This document shows, piece after piece, positions 37,479 through 50,961 of a stretch of DNA of 64,000 nt. The stretch is from Panorpa germanica. Lineage: Eukaryota > Arthropoda > Insecta > Mecoptera > Panorpidae. Within the stretch, counting starts at the first letter, position 1, and every line of letters starts with the position of its first letter. The stretch lies in the NCBI GenBank assembly GCA_963678705.1, contig OY783216.1, positions 11,532,001-11,596,000 on the forward strand. The letters are read 5' to 3'. The notes under the pieces are model-generated. The model searched no databases. It had not been told where the DNA came from and saw only the letters and a program-made list of their open reading frames with translations. The translations under genes and the position numbers were made by a program.

Positions 37479-38556
37479 GCAGTAGACGTTCCTAGAGATT
37501 TTTGCCGGCCTATTTCTTCGAAGGGCACTTGGCCACCAGACATTATTAAAGGCACACTTTAATTTCTATAAATTTTATATAGTATTATAATATGCCACAA
37601 GTTATGTTTTTTTTTGCGTTATCCTGGTATATTGTGATTGTTTATGAACAGTCAGTCACAATTTTCAAGAAAATCATATATATTGTTTACTTATAACAAT
37701 TAATACACTCTCTTTATTATTTGGTACTCGCTTTTATACGAGTATAAACTAATTGTTATATATTAATATTATTTATAGTTAATGTTATTTGACTTACTTG
37801 ATAGTGAGCAGCAACCTTTTGTTTTCAGTATATTTGTAGTGTTTATATGAGGTCTTCCTTATATATTTCTACAGATTTCTTGAATTTCTTAACCAGTTGA
37901 TGTTTTAGCACTAACACTAACCTTATTATTATCAATTTTTTTGTCTATCGCACTTATTATTGTTTTATCTCAAAAACGACAAAGTTACAGTTTTGAGGTT
38001 ATTTTCATAAGACTGCGTGTACGCGTCATATATATATTTAGTTATATTTTTCAACACTAGTTTCTAACTGTCAAAAATTTAAAAAACACTTATTTTAGAG
38101 TAAATTAGCACAATATTAAAATAAACTTAAATACATTTCGTTAGAAGAAGTATTTATATAATATATTTAATTTTTTTCCCTAATTAATTTCTCACTTTTA
38201 ATCACTTTTTTCACCTAAAGTAGCAGTAGATAGGTACACTTGTGTTGCAAATCAAAATTAACGTCTTTGTTAATAAATATGTAGTTCTTCCTTTTTCTGT
38301 TAAGTCCCATCTGTCTTGCCAAAGGCAAGGATAATCTTCTTTGTTTTACTTAAAGATATAGCTATTTTGTGTAGCTTCAAGAAACTACACATTTTATCAA
38401 AACATACATTTACACAACCTTTCGAGGGAGAAACACAGTCCTCGTCAAATACCATGTGCCAGAGTTGAGGACTACCATTAGATAGTTGCCTCTTTTTATG
38501 GAACGGTAATCGGTTTGTAAAATTTTTGTTTAACAATGAATATAGTTCTCCATAGT
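37479..38556. repeat. Array B unit 26, g-like start, diverged S tail
   Basis: 1078 bp. Type g up to about 38040, then a c-related diverged sequence with gtcaaaaatttaaaaaacac and a 22-24 bp loss that joins gtagca directly to gtagatagg. This is the entry point into the diverged block. Confidence 0.8.
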
Positions 38557-39658
38557 GCAGTAGACGTTCCTAGAGATTTTTGCCGGCCTAATTCTTCGAA
38601 GAGCACTTGGCCACCAGACATTATTAAAGGCACCCTAAAATTTTTATAAATTCTATATAGTATTATATTATGCGACAAGTTATGTTTTTTTTTGCGTTAT
38701 CTTGGTATAGTGTGATTGTTCATGAGCAATCAGTCACAATTTTTAAGAAAACCATATATATTGTATACTTATAACAATTAATACACTCTCTTTATTATTT
38801 AAAACTCGCTTTTATACGAGTATAACCTAATTGTTATGTATTAATATTAATTATAGTTAATGTTATTTGACTTACTTGATAGTGAGCAGCAACCTTTTGT
38901 TTCCCGTATATTTGTAGTGTTTATATAAGGTCTTCCTTATATAGGTCTACAGATTTTTTGAATTTCTTAACCAGTTGATGTTTTAGAACTAACACTAACC
39001 TAATTATTATTAATTTCTTTGTCTACCGCACTTATTATTGTTTTATTTCAAAAACCACAAAGTTACAGTTTTGAGGTTATTTTCATAAGATCGCGTGTAC
39101 GCGTCATTGTATAAATTTAGTTATATTTTTCAACACTGGTTATTAACTGTCAAGCATTTTTAACAACACTTATTTTAGAGTAATTTAGCACAATATTAAA
39201 ATAAACTTAAATACATTTCGTTAGAAGAAGTATTTATATAATATATTTAATTTTTTTCCCTAATTAATTTCTCACTTTTAATCACTTTTTTCACCTATAG
39301 TAGCAGATGCCGATGGAACACACACACAGTAGATAGGTACCACTTGTGTTGCATATTAAAATTAACGTCTTTGTTAATCAATATGTAGTTCTTCCTTTTT
39401 CTGTTAAGTCCCATCTGTCTTGCTAAAGGCAAGGATAATCTTCTTTGTTTTACTTGAAGATATAGCTATTTTGTGTAGCTTTAAGAAACTACACATTTTA
39501 TCAAAACAAACATTTACACAACCTTTAGAGTGAGAAACACAGTCCTCGTCAAATACCATGTGCCAGAGTTGAGGACTACCATTAGATAGTTGCCTCTTTT
39601 CATGGAACGTAATCGGTTTGTAAAATTATTGTTTAACAATAAATATAGTTCCCATAGT
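38557..39658. repeat. Array B unit 27, diverged S
   Basis: 1102 bp. It pairs with unit 34 through gaagagcacttgg, atattaattatag, tatataagg and ttttagaac. The body is otherwise closest to type d without the L block. Confidence 0.8.
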
Positions 39659-40765
39659 ACAGTAGACGTTCCTAGAGATTTTTGCCGGCCTAATTCTTCG
39701 AAGGGCACTTAGCCACCAGACATTATTAAAGGCACCGTAAAATTTTTATAAATTCTATATAGTATTATATTATGCGACAAGTTATGTTTTTTTTTGCGTT
39801 ATCTTGGTATAGTGTGATTGTTCATGAGCAATCAGTCACAATTTTTAAGAAAACCATATATATTGTATACTTATAACAATTAATACACTCTCTTTATTAT
39901 TTGAAACTCGCTTTTATACGAGTATAACCTAATTGTTATGTATTAATATTATTTATAGTTAATGTTATTTGACTTACTTGATAGTGAGCAGCAACCTTTT
40001 GTTTCCCGTATATTTGTAGTGTTTATATGAGGTCTTCCTTATATAGGTCTACAGATTTTTTGAATTTCTTAACCAGTTGATGTTTTAGCACTAACACTAA
40101 CCTAATTATTATTAATTTCTTTGTCTACCGCACTTATTATTGTTTTATTTTAAAAACCACAAAGTTACAGTTTTGAGGTTATTTTCATAAGATCGCGTGT
40201 ACGCGTCATTGTATATATTTAGTTATATTTTTCAACACTGGTTTCTAACTGTCAAGCATTTTTAAAAACACTTATTTTAGAGTAAATTAGCACAATATTA
40301 AAATAAACTCAAATACATTTCGTTAGAAGAAGTATTTATATAATATATTTAATTTTTTTCCGTAATTAATTTCTTACTTTTAATCACTTTTTTCACCTAA
40401 AGTAGCAGATGCCGATCGAACACACACACAGTAAATAGGTACCACTTGTGTTGCAAATCAAAATTAACGTCTTTGTTAACCAATATGTAGTTCTTTCTTT
40501 TTCTGTTAAGTCCCATCTGTCTTGCCAAAGGCAAGGATCCTTATTTTTGTTTTACTTGAAGATATAGCCATTTTATGTAGCTTCAAGAAACTACACATTT
40601 TATCGAAACATACGTTTACACAACCTTTCGAGTGAGAAACACAGTCCTCGTCGAATACCATGTTCCAGAGTTGAGGACAACCATTAGATAGTTGCCTCTT
40701 TTCATGGAACGGTAATAGGTTTTTTGTAAAATTAATGTTTAACAATGAATATAGTTCTCCATAGT
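39659..40765. repeat. Array B unit 28, diverged S
   Basis: 1107 bp. The start reads acagtagacg instead of gcagtagacg. It resembles unit 35 up to about 40330 and then becomes h-like (cggtaataggttttttg). Confidence 0.78.
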
Positions 40766-41866
40766 GCAGTAGACGTTCCTAGAGATTTTTGCCGGCCTAA
40801 TTCTTCGAAAGGCACTTGGCCACCAGACATTATTAAAGGCACCCTGGAATTTCTATAAATTCTATATAGTATTATAATATGCGACAAGTTATGTTTTTTT
40901 TTGCATTAACTTGGTATATTGTGATTGTTCATGAACAATCAGTCACAATTTTTAAGAAAACCATATATATTGTTTACTTATAACAATTAATACACTCTCT
41001 TTATTATTTAAAACTCGCATTTATACGAGTATAAACTAATTGTTATGTATTAATATTATTTATTGTTAATGTTATTTGACTTACTTGATAATGAGCAGCA
41101 ACCTTTTGTTTCCCGTATATTTGTAGTGTTTATATGAGGTCTTTCTTATATAGGTCTACAGATTTTTTAATTTTTTAACCAGTTGATGTTTTAGCACTAA
41201 CACTAACCTAATTATTATTAATTTCTTTGTCTACCGCACTTATTATTGTTTTATCTCAAAATCGACAAAGTTACAGTTTTAAGGTTATTTTCATAAGACC
41301 GCGTGTACGCGTCATATATATATTTAGTTATATTTTTCAACACTGGTTTTTAACTGTCAAACATTTTTAAATACACTTATTTTTGAGTAAATTAGCACAA
41401 TATTAAAATAAACCTAAATACATTTCGTTAGTAAAAGTATTTATATAATATATTTAATCTTTTCCGTAAATAATTTCTCACTTTTAATCACTTTTTTCAC
41501 CTATAGTAGCAGATGCCGATCGAACACACACACAGTAGATAGGTACCCCTTGTGATGCAATTTAAAATTAACGTCTTTGTTAACCAATATGTAGTTCTTC
41601 CTTTTTCTGTTAAGTCCCATCTGTCTTGCCAAAGGCAAGAATCATCATCTTTGTTTTACTTAAAGATATAGCCATTTTGTGTAGCTTCAAGAAACTACAC
41701 ATTTTATCAAAACATACGTTTACACAACCTTTCGAGTGAGAAACACAGTCCTCGTCGAATACCATGTTCCAGAGTTGAGGACAACCATTAGATAGTTGCC
41801 TCTTTTTATGGAACGTTAATCGGTTTATAAAATTTATGTTTAACAATAAATATAGTTCTGTATAGT
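40766..41866. repeat. Array B unit 29, diverged S
   Basis: 1101 bp. Perfect palindrome at 40923-40940, as in type a, but with private changes such as ttattgttaatg, tgataatgagc and gatttttta. Confidence 0.78.
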
Positions 41867-42974
41867 GTAGTAGACGATCCTAGAGATTTTTGCCGGCCTA
41901 ATTCTTCGAAGAGCACTTGGCCACCAGACATTATTAAAGGCACCCTGGAATTTTTATAAATTCTATATAGTATTATCTTATGCGACAAGTTATGTTTTTT
42001 TTTTGCGTTACCTTGGTATAGTGTGATTGTTCATGAGCAATCAGTCACAATTTTCAAGAAAACTATATATATTGTATACTTATAACAATTATTACACTCT
42101 CTTTATTATTCGAAACTCGCTTTTATACGAGTATAACCTAATTGTTATGTATTAATATTATTTATAGTTAATGTTATTTGTCTTACTTAATTGTGAGCAG
42201 CAACCTTTCGTTTCCCGTATATTTGTAGTTTTTATATGAGGTCTTCCTTATATAGGTCTACAGATTTTTTGAATTTTTTAACCAGTTGATGTTTTAGCAC
42301 TAACACTAACCTAATTATTATTAATTTCTTTGTCTATCGCACTTATTATTGTTTTATTTCAAAAACCACAAAGTTACAATTTTAAGGTTATTTTCATAAG
42401 ACCGCGTGTACGCGTCATTGTATATATTTAGTTATACTTTTCAACACTGGTTTCTAACTGTCAAACATTTTTAAAAACACTTATTTTAGAGTAAATTAGC
42501 ACAATATTAAAATAAACCTAAATACATTTTGTTAAAAGAAGTATTTATATAATATATTTAATTTTTTTCCTTAATTAATTTCTTACTTTTACTCACTTTT
42601 TTCACCTAAAGTAGCAGATGCCGATCGAACACACACACAGTAAATAGGTACCACTTGTGTTGCAAATCAAAATTAACGTCTTTGTTAACCAATTTGTAGT
42701 TTTTTCTTTTTCTGTTAATTCCCATCTGTCTTGCCAAAGGCAAGGATCATCATCTTAGTTTTACTTAAAGATATAGCCGTTTTGTGTTGCTTCAAGAAAC
42801 TACACATTTTATTAAAACATACGTTTACACAACCTTTCGAGTGAGAAACACAGTCCTCGTCGAATACCATATTCTAGAGTTGAGGACAACCATTAGATAG
42901 TTGCCTGTTTTCATGGAACGGTAAACGGTTTTTTGTAAAATTAATGTTTAACAATGAATATAGTTCTCCATAGT
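41867..42974. repeat. Array B unit 30, diverged S
   Basis: 1108 bp, starting gtagtagacgatcc. Private changes are tgtcttacttaattg, caacctttcg and ccaatttgtag. It has the most disturbed RT-antisense tail of the S units, with no long open frame left. Confidence 0.78.
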
Positions 42975-44150
42975 GCAGTAGACGTTCCTAGAGATTTTAG
43001 CCGGTCTAATTCTTCAAAGGGCACTTGGCCACCAGACATTATTAAAGGCACCCTGGAATTTTTATAAATTCTATATAGTATTATAATATGCGACAAGTTA
43101 TGTTTTTTTTTTGCATTATCTTGGTATAGTGTGATTGTTCATGAACAATCAGTCACAATTTTTAAGAAAACCATATATATTGTTTACTTATAACAATTAA
43201 TACACTCTCTTTATTATTTAAAACTCGCATTTATACGAGTATAAACTATTTGTTATGTATTAATATTATTTATAGTTAATGTTATTTGACTTACTTGATA
43301 GTGAGCAGCAACCTTTTGTTTCCCGTATATTTGTAGTGTTTATATGAGGACTTCCTTATATAGGTCTACAGATTTTTTGAATTTCTTAACCAGTTGATGT
43401 TTTAGCACTAACACTAACCTAATTATTATCAATTTCATTGTCTATCGCACTTATTATTGTTTTATCTCAAAAACGACAAAGCTACAGTTTTGAGGTTATT
43501 TTCATAAGATCGCGTGTACGCGTCATTGTATATATTTAGTTATATTTTTCAACACTGGTTTCTAACTGTCAAGCATTTTTAACAACACTTATTTTAGAGT
43601 AATTTAGCACAATATTAAAATAAACTTAAATACATTTCGTTAGAAGAAGTATTTATATAATATATTTAATTTTTTTTCTTTTTTATTTTTTTACTTTTAC
43701 TCACTTTTTTCACCTAAAGTAGCAGATGCCGATCGAACACACACACAGTAAATAGGTACCACTTGTGTTGCACATCAAAATTAACGTCTTTGTTAACCAA
43801 TATGTAGTTCTTTCTTTTTCTGTTAAGTCCCATCTGTCTTTCCAAAGGCAAGGATCATCATCTTTGTTTTACTTGAAGATAAAGCCATTTTGTGTAGCTT
43901 CAAGAAACTACACATTTTATCTATAGAAGCTAAAGAACGGCTTTCTAGTTGTTCTCTGCTATTTGCACCGACAAGGATCACTATCATTCGGCAAAACATA
44001 CGTTTTCACAACCTTTTGAGTAAGAAACACAGTCCTCGTCGAATACCATGTTCCAGACTTGAGGACAACCATTAGATAGTTGCCTATTTTCATGGAACGG
44101 TAATCGGTTTGTAAAATTAATGTTTATTAATGAATATAGTTCCCCATAGT
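42975..44150. repeat. Array B unit 31, diverged L
   Basis: 1176 bp. Type a-like start (attttagccggtc, palindrome 43133-43150), d-like middle (cattgtatatatttag) and L block, with an h/g-like tail. Confidence 0.78.
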
Positions 44151-45323
44151 GCAGTAGACGTTCCTAGAGATTTTTGCCGGCCTAATTCTTCGAAAGGTAC
44201 TTAGCCACCAGACATTATTAAAGGCACCCTGGAATTTCTATAAGTTCTATATAGTATTATAATATGCGACAAGTTATGTTTTTTTTTGCTCATCTTGGTA
44301 TAGTGTGATTGTTCATGAACAATCAGTCGCAATTTTCAAAAAAACCATATATATTGTTTACTTATAACAATTAATACACTCTCTTTATTATTTAAAACTC
44401 GCTTTTATACGAGTATAAAGTAATTGTTATGTATTATTATTATTTAAAGTTAATGTTATTTGACTTACTTGATAGTAAGCAGCAACCTTTTGTTTTCCGT
44501 ATATTTGTAGTGTTTATATGAGGTCTTTCTTATATAGGTCTACAGATTTCTTAAATTTCTTAACCAGTTGATGTTTTAGCACTAACACTAACCTAATTAT
44601 TATCAATTTCTTTGTCTATCGCACTTATTATTGTTTTATCTCAAAAACAACAAAGTTACAGTTTTGAGGTTATTTTCATAAGACCGCATGTCCGCGTCAT
44701 ATATATATTTAGTTTTATTTTTCAACACTGGTTTCTAACTGTCAAACATTTTTAAAAACACTTATTTTAGAGTAAATTGGCACAATATTAAAATAAACTT
44801 AAATACATTTCGTTAGAAGAAGTATTTATATAATATATTTAACTTTTTTCCATAATTAATTTCCCACTTTTAATCACTTTTTTCACCTAAAGTAGCAGAT
44901 GCCGATCGAACACACACAGTAGATAGGTACCACTTGTGTTGCAAATCAAAATTAACGTTTTTGTTAACCAATATGTAGTTCTTCCTTTTTCTGCTAAGTC
45001 GCATCTGTCTTGCCAAAGGCAAAGATCATCATCTTTGTTTTACTTGAAGATATAGCCATTTTGTGTAGCTTCTAGAAACTACACATTTTATCTATAGAAG
45101 CTAAAGAACGGCTTTCTAGTTGTTTTTTACTATTTGAACCGACAAGGATCACTTTATCATTCGGCAAAACATACGATTACACAACCTTTCGAGTGAGAAA
45201 CACAGTCCTCGTCGAATACCATGTTTCAGAGTTGAGGACAACCATTAGATAGTTGCCTGTTTTTATGGAACGGTAATCGGTTTGTAAAATTAATGTTTAT
45301 CAATGAATATAGTTCTCCATAGT
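44151..45323. repeat. Array B unit 32, diverged L
   Basis: 1173 bp. Palindrome at 44307-44324 followed by agtcgcaatt. The tail is g-like (tctagaaactacac, cactttatcattcgg) but without the cttatgtaacg variant. Confidence 0.78.
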
Positions 45324-46426
45324 GCAGTAGACGTTCCTAGAGATTTTTGCCGGCCTAATTCTTCGAAGGGCACTTGGCCACCAGACATTATTAAAGGCAC
45401 ACTTTAATTTCTTTAAATTCTATATAGTATTATAATATGCGACAAGTTATGTTTTTTTTTGCGTTATCCTGGTATATTGTGATTGTTTATGAACAGTCAG
45501 TCACAATTTTCAAGAAAATCATATATATTGTTTACTTATAACAATTAATACACTCTCTTTATTATTTGATACTCGCTTTTATACGAGTATAAACTAATTG
45601 TTATATATTATTATTATTTATAGTTAATGTTATTTGACTTACTTGATAGTGAGCAGCAACCTTTTGTTTTCCGTATATTTGTAGTGCTTATATGAGGTCT
45701 TCCTTATATCGGTCTACAGATTTCTTGAATTTCTTATCCAGTTGATGTTTTAGCACTAACACTAACCTAATTATTATCAATTTTTTTGTCTATCGCACTT
45801 ATTATTGCTTTATCTCAAAAACGACAAAGTTACAGTTTTGAGGTTATTTTCATAAGACCGCGTGTACGCGTCATATATATATTTAGTTATATTTTTCAAC
45901 ACTGGTTTCTAACTGTCAAACATTTTTAAAAACACTAATTTTAGAGTAAATTAGCACAATATTAAAATAAACTTAAATACATTTCGTTAGAAGAAGTATT
46001 TATATAATATATTTAATTTTTTTTCCTAATTAATTTCTCACTTTTAATCACTTTTTTCACCTATAGTAGCAGATGCCGATGGAACACACACACAGTAGAT
46101 AGGTACCACTTGTGTTGCAAATCAAAATTAACGTCTTTGTTAATCAATATGTAGTTCTTACTTTTTCTGTTAAGTCCCATCTGTCTTGCGAAAGGCAAGG
46201 ATAATCTTCTTTGTTTTACTTGAAGATATAGCTATTTTGTGTAGCTTTAAAAAACTACACATTTTATCAAAACATACATTTACACAACCTTTCGAGTGAG
46301 AAACACAGTCCTCGTCAAATACCATGTGCCAGAGTTGAGGACTACCATTAGATAGTTGCCTCTTTTCATGGAACGGTAATCGGTTTGTAAAATTATTGTT
46401 TAACAATAAATATAGTTCTCCATAGT
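45324..46426. repeat. Array B unit 33, c-like diverged S
   Basis: 1103 bp. Type c markers (ttatatcggtc, attgctttatct) with differences tcaagaaaatcat, gtgcttatatgagg and cttatccag. The tail is very close to that of unit 26. Confidence 0.8.
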
Positions 46427-47528
46427 GCAGTAGACGTTCCTAGAGATTTTTGCCGGCCTAATTCTTCGAAGAGCACTTGGCCACCAGACATTATTAAAGG
46501 CACCCTAAAATTTTTATAAATTCTATATAGTATTATATTATGCGACAAGTTATGTTTTTTTTTGCGTTATCTTGGTATAGTGTGATTGTTCATGAGCAAT
46601 CAGTCACAATTTTAAGAAAACCATATATATTGTATACTTATAACAATTAATACACTCTCTTTATTATTTGAAACTCGCTTTTATACGAGTATAACCTAAT
46701 TGTTATGTATTAATATTAATTATAGTTAATGTTATTTGACTTACTTGATAGTGAGCAGCAACCTTTTGTTTCCCGTATATTTGTAGTGTTTATATAAGGT
46801 CTTCCTTATATAGGTCTACAGATTTTTTGAATTTCTTAACCAGTTGATGTTTTAGAACTAACACTAACCTTATTATTATTAATTTCTTTGTCTACCGCAC
46901 TTATTATTGTTTTATTTCAAAAACCACAAAGTTACAGTTTTGAGGTTATTTTCATAAGATCGCGTGTACGCGTCATTGTATATATTAAGTTATATTTTTC
47001 AACACTGGTTATTAACTGTCAAGCATTTTTAACAACACTTATTTAAGAGTAATTTAGCACAATATTAAAATAAACTTAAATACATTTCGTTAGAAGAAGT
47101 ATTTATATAATATATTTAATTTTTTTCCCTAATTAATTTCTCACTTTTAATCACTTTTTTCACCCATAGTAGCAGATGCCGATGGAACACACACACAGTA
47201 GATAGGTACCACTTGTGTTGCAAATTAAAATTAACGTCTTTGTTAATCAATATGTAGTTCTTCCTTTTTCTGTTAAGTCCCATCTGTCTTGCTAAAGGCA
47301 AGGATAATCTTCTTTGTTTTACTTGAAGATATAGCTATTTTGTGTAGCTTTAAGAAACTACACATTTTATCAAAACATACATTTACACAACCTTTCGAGT
47401 GAGAAACACAGTCCTCGTCAAATACCATGTGCCAGAGTTGAGGACTACCATTAGATAGTTGCCTCTTTTCATGGAGCGTAATCGGTTTGTAAAATTATTG
47501 TTTAACAATAAATATAGTTCTCCATAGT
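46427..47528. repeat. Array B unit 34, diverged S (partner of unit 27)
   Basis: 1102 bp, the same length as unit 27, sharing its rare variants. It differs at scattered sites such as tatttgaaactcg for tatttaaaactcg. Confidence 0.82.
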
Positions 47529-48631
47529 GCAGTAGACGTTCCTAGAGATTTTTGCCGGCCTAATTCTTCGAAGGGCACTTAGCCACCAGACATTATTAAA
47601 GGCACCGTAAAATTTTTATAAATTCTATATAGTATTATATTATGCGACAAGTTATGTTTTTTTTTGCGTTATCTTGGTATAGTGTGATTGTTCATGAGCA
47701 ATCAGTCACAATTTTTAAGAAAACCATATATATTGTATACTTATAACAATTAATACACTCTCTTTATTATTTGAAACTCGCTTTTATACGAGTATAACCT
47801 AATTGTTATGTATTAATATTATTTATAGTTAATGTTATTTGACTTACTTGATAGTGAGCAGCAACCTTTTGTTTCCCGTATATTTGTAGTGTTTATATGA
47901 GGTCTTCCTTATATAGGTCTACAGATTTTTTGAATTTCTTAACCAGTTGATGTTTTAGCACTAACACTAACCTAATTATTATTAATTTCTTTGTCTACCG
48001 CACTTATTATTGTTTTATTTCAAAAACCACAAAGTTACAGTTTTGAGGTTATTTTCATAAGATCGCGTGTACGCGTCATTGTATATATTTAGTTATATTT
48101 TTCAACACTGGTTTCTAACTGTCAAGCATTTTTAAAAACACTTATTTTAGAGTAAATTAGCACAATATTAAAATAAACTCAAATACATTTCGTTAGAAGA
48201 AGTATTTATATAATATATTTAATTTTTTTCCCTAATTAATTTCTCACTTTTAATCACTTTTTTCACCTATAGTAGCAGATGCCGATGGAACACACACACA
48301 GTAGATAGGTACCACTTGTGTTGCAAATTAAAATTAACGTCTTTGTTAATCAATATGTAGTTCTTCCTTTTTCTGTTAAGTCCCATCTGTCTTGCTAAAG
48401 GCAAGGATAATCTTCTTTGTTTTACTTGAAGATATAGCTATTTTGTGTAGCTTTAAGAAACTACACATTTTATCAAAACATACATTTACACAACCTTTTG
48501 AGTGAGAAACACAGTCCTCGTCAAATACCATGTGCCAGAGTTGAGGACTACCATTAGATAGTTGCCTCTTTTCATGGAACGTAATCGGTTTGTAAAATTA
48601 TTGTTTAACAATAAATATAGTTCTCCATAGT
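47529..48631. repeat. Array B unit 35, diverged S (partner of unit 28)
   Basis: 1103 bp. Shares caccgtaaaatttt and aacatttcg-flanking variants with unit 28, but its last third resembles unit 34 rather than unit 28. Confidence 0.8.
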
Positions 48632-49806
48632 GCAGTAGACGTTCCTAGAGATTTTTGCCGGCCTAATTCTTCGAAGGGCACTTGGCCACCAGACATTATT
48701 AAAGGCACCCTGGAATTTTTATAAATTCTATATAGTATTATAATATGCGACAAGTTATGTTTTTTTTTGCATTATCTTGGGTATATTGTGATTGTTCATG
48801 AACAATCAGTCACAATTTTTAAGAAAACCATATATATTGTTTACTTATAACAATTAATGCACTCTCTCTATTATTTAAAACTCGCTTTTATACGAGTATA
48901 AACTAGTTGTTATGTATTAATATTATTTATAGTTAATGTTATTTGACTTACTTGATAGTGAGCAGCAACCTTTTGTTTTCCGTATATTTGTAGTGTTTAT
49001 ATGAGGTCTTCCTTATATAGGTCTACAGATTTCTTAAATTTCTTAACCAGTTGATGTTTTAGCACTAACACTAACCTAATTATTATCAATTTATTTGTCT
49101 ATCGCACTTATTATTGTTTTATCTCAAAAACAACCAAGTTACAGTTTTGAGGTTATTTTCATAAGACCGCATGTACGCGTCATATATATATTTAGTTTTA
49201 TTTTTCAACACTGGTTTCTAACTGTCAAGCATTTTTAACAACACTTATTTTAGTGTAATTTAGCACAATATTAAAATAAACTTAAATACATTTCGTTAGA
49301 AGAAGTATTTATATAATATATTTAATTTTTTTTCGTAATTTATTTTTCACTTTTAATCACTTTTTTTACCTAAAGTAGCAGATGCCGATCGAACACACAC
49401 ACAGCAGATAGGTACCACTTGTGTTGCAAATCAAAATTAACGTCTTTGTTAACCAATATGTAGTTCTTCCTTTTTCTGCTAAGTCCCATCTGTCTTGCCA
49501 GAGGCAAAGATCATCATCTTTGTTTTACTTGAAGATATAGCTATTTTGTGTAGCTTTAAGAAACTACACATTTTATCTATAGAAGCTAAAGAACGGCTTT
49601 CTAGTTGTTCTCTGCTATTTGCACCGACAAGGATCACTATCATTCAACAAAACATACGTTTACACAACCTTTCGAGTGAGAAACACAGTCCTCGTCGAAT
49701 ACCATGTTTCAGAGTTGAGGACAACCATTAGATAGTTGCCTGTTTTTATGGAACGGTATTTGGTTTGTAAAATTAATGTTTATCAATGAATATTGTTCTC
49801 CATAGT
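48632..49806. repeat. Array B unit 36, type a (L) with altered start
   Basis: 1175 bp. Type a from caccctggaatttt onward, but the first ~60 bp read gatttttgccgg and cttcgaaggg. The crossover from the diverged block back into the HOR therefore lies within the first ~80 bp of the unit. Confidence 0.88.
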
Positions 49807-50961
49807 GCAGTAGACGTTCCTTAAGATTTTTGCCGGCCTATTTCTTCGAAGGGCACTTGGCCACCAGACATTATTAGAGGCACACTTTAATTTCTATAAA
49901 TTCTATATAGTATTATAATATGCGACAAGTTATGTTTTTTTTTGCGCTATCCTGGTATATTGTGATTGTTTATGAACAGTCAGTCACAATTTTCAAGAAA
50001 ATCATATATATTGTTCACTTATAACAATTAATACACTCTCTTTATTATTTGAAACTCGCTTTTATACGAGTATAACCTAATTGTTATGTATTAATATTAT
50101 TTATAGTTAATGTTATTTGACTTACTTGATAGTGAGCAGCAACCTTTTGTTTCCCGTATATTTGTAGTGTTTATATGAGGTCTTCCTTATATAGGTCTAC
50201 AGATTTTTTGAATTTCTTAACCAGTTGATGTTTTAGCACTAACACTAACCTAATTATTATTAATTTCTTTGTCTACCGCACTAATTATTGTTTTATTTCA
50301 AAAACCACAAAGTTACAGTTTTGAGGTTATTTTCATAAGACCGCGTGTACGCGTCATATATATATTTAGTTATATTTTTTAACACTGGTTTCTAACTGTC
50401 AAACATTTTTAAAAACACTTATTTTAGAGTAAATTAGCACAATATTAAAATAAACTTAAATACATTTCGTTAGAAGAAGTATTTATATAATATATTTAAT
50501 TTTTTTCCCTAATTAATTTCTTACTTTTAATCACTTTTTTCACCTAAAGTAGCAGATGCCGATGGAACACACACACAGTATATAGGTACCACTTGTGTTG
50601 CAAATCAAAATTAACGTCTTTGTTAACCAATATGTAGTTCTTCCTTTTTCTGCTAAGTCCCATCTGTCTTGCCAAAGACAAAGATCATCATCTTTGTTTT
50701 ACTTGAAGATATAGCCATTTTGTGTAGCTTCAAGAAACTACACATTTTATCTATAGAAGCTAAAGAACGTCTTTCTAGTTGTTCTCTGCTATTTGCACTG
50801 ACAAGGATCACTATCATTCGGCAAAACATACGTTTACACAACCTTTTGAGTGAGAAACACAGTCCTCGTCGAATACCATGTTTCAGAGTTGAGGACAACC
50901 ATTAGATAGTTGCCTGTTTTTAGGGAACGGTAATCGGTTTGTAAAATTAATGTTGCATAGT
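49807..50961. repeat. Array B unit 37, type b (L, 19-bp tail deletion)
   Basis: 1155 bp, sharing the aatgttgcatagtg tail deletion with unit 13. aacgtctttctag replaces aacggctttctag in the L block. Confidence 0.9.

Larger units (their letters stand above)
38040..48631. repeat. Diverged, less ordered stretch of array B
   Basis: About nine units plus the tail of another that carry private substitutions and mixed diagnostic variants and do not follow the a-h order. Within it, 38557 to about 40330 recurs at 46427 to about 48200 (offset 7870; shared rare variants include gaagagcacttgg, atattaattatag, tatataaggtc and ttttagaacta). The greater diversity suggests an older layer, or a region that escapes the homogenisation seen on both sides. 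Confidence 0.7.
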
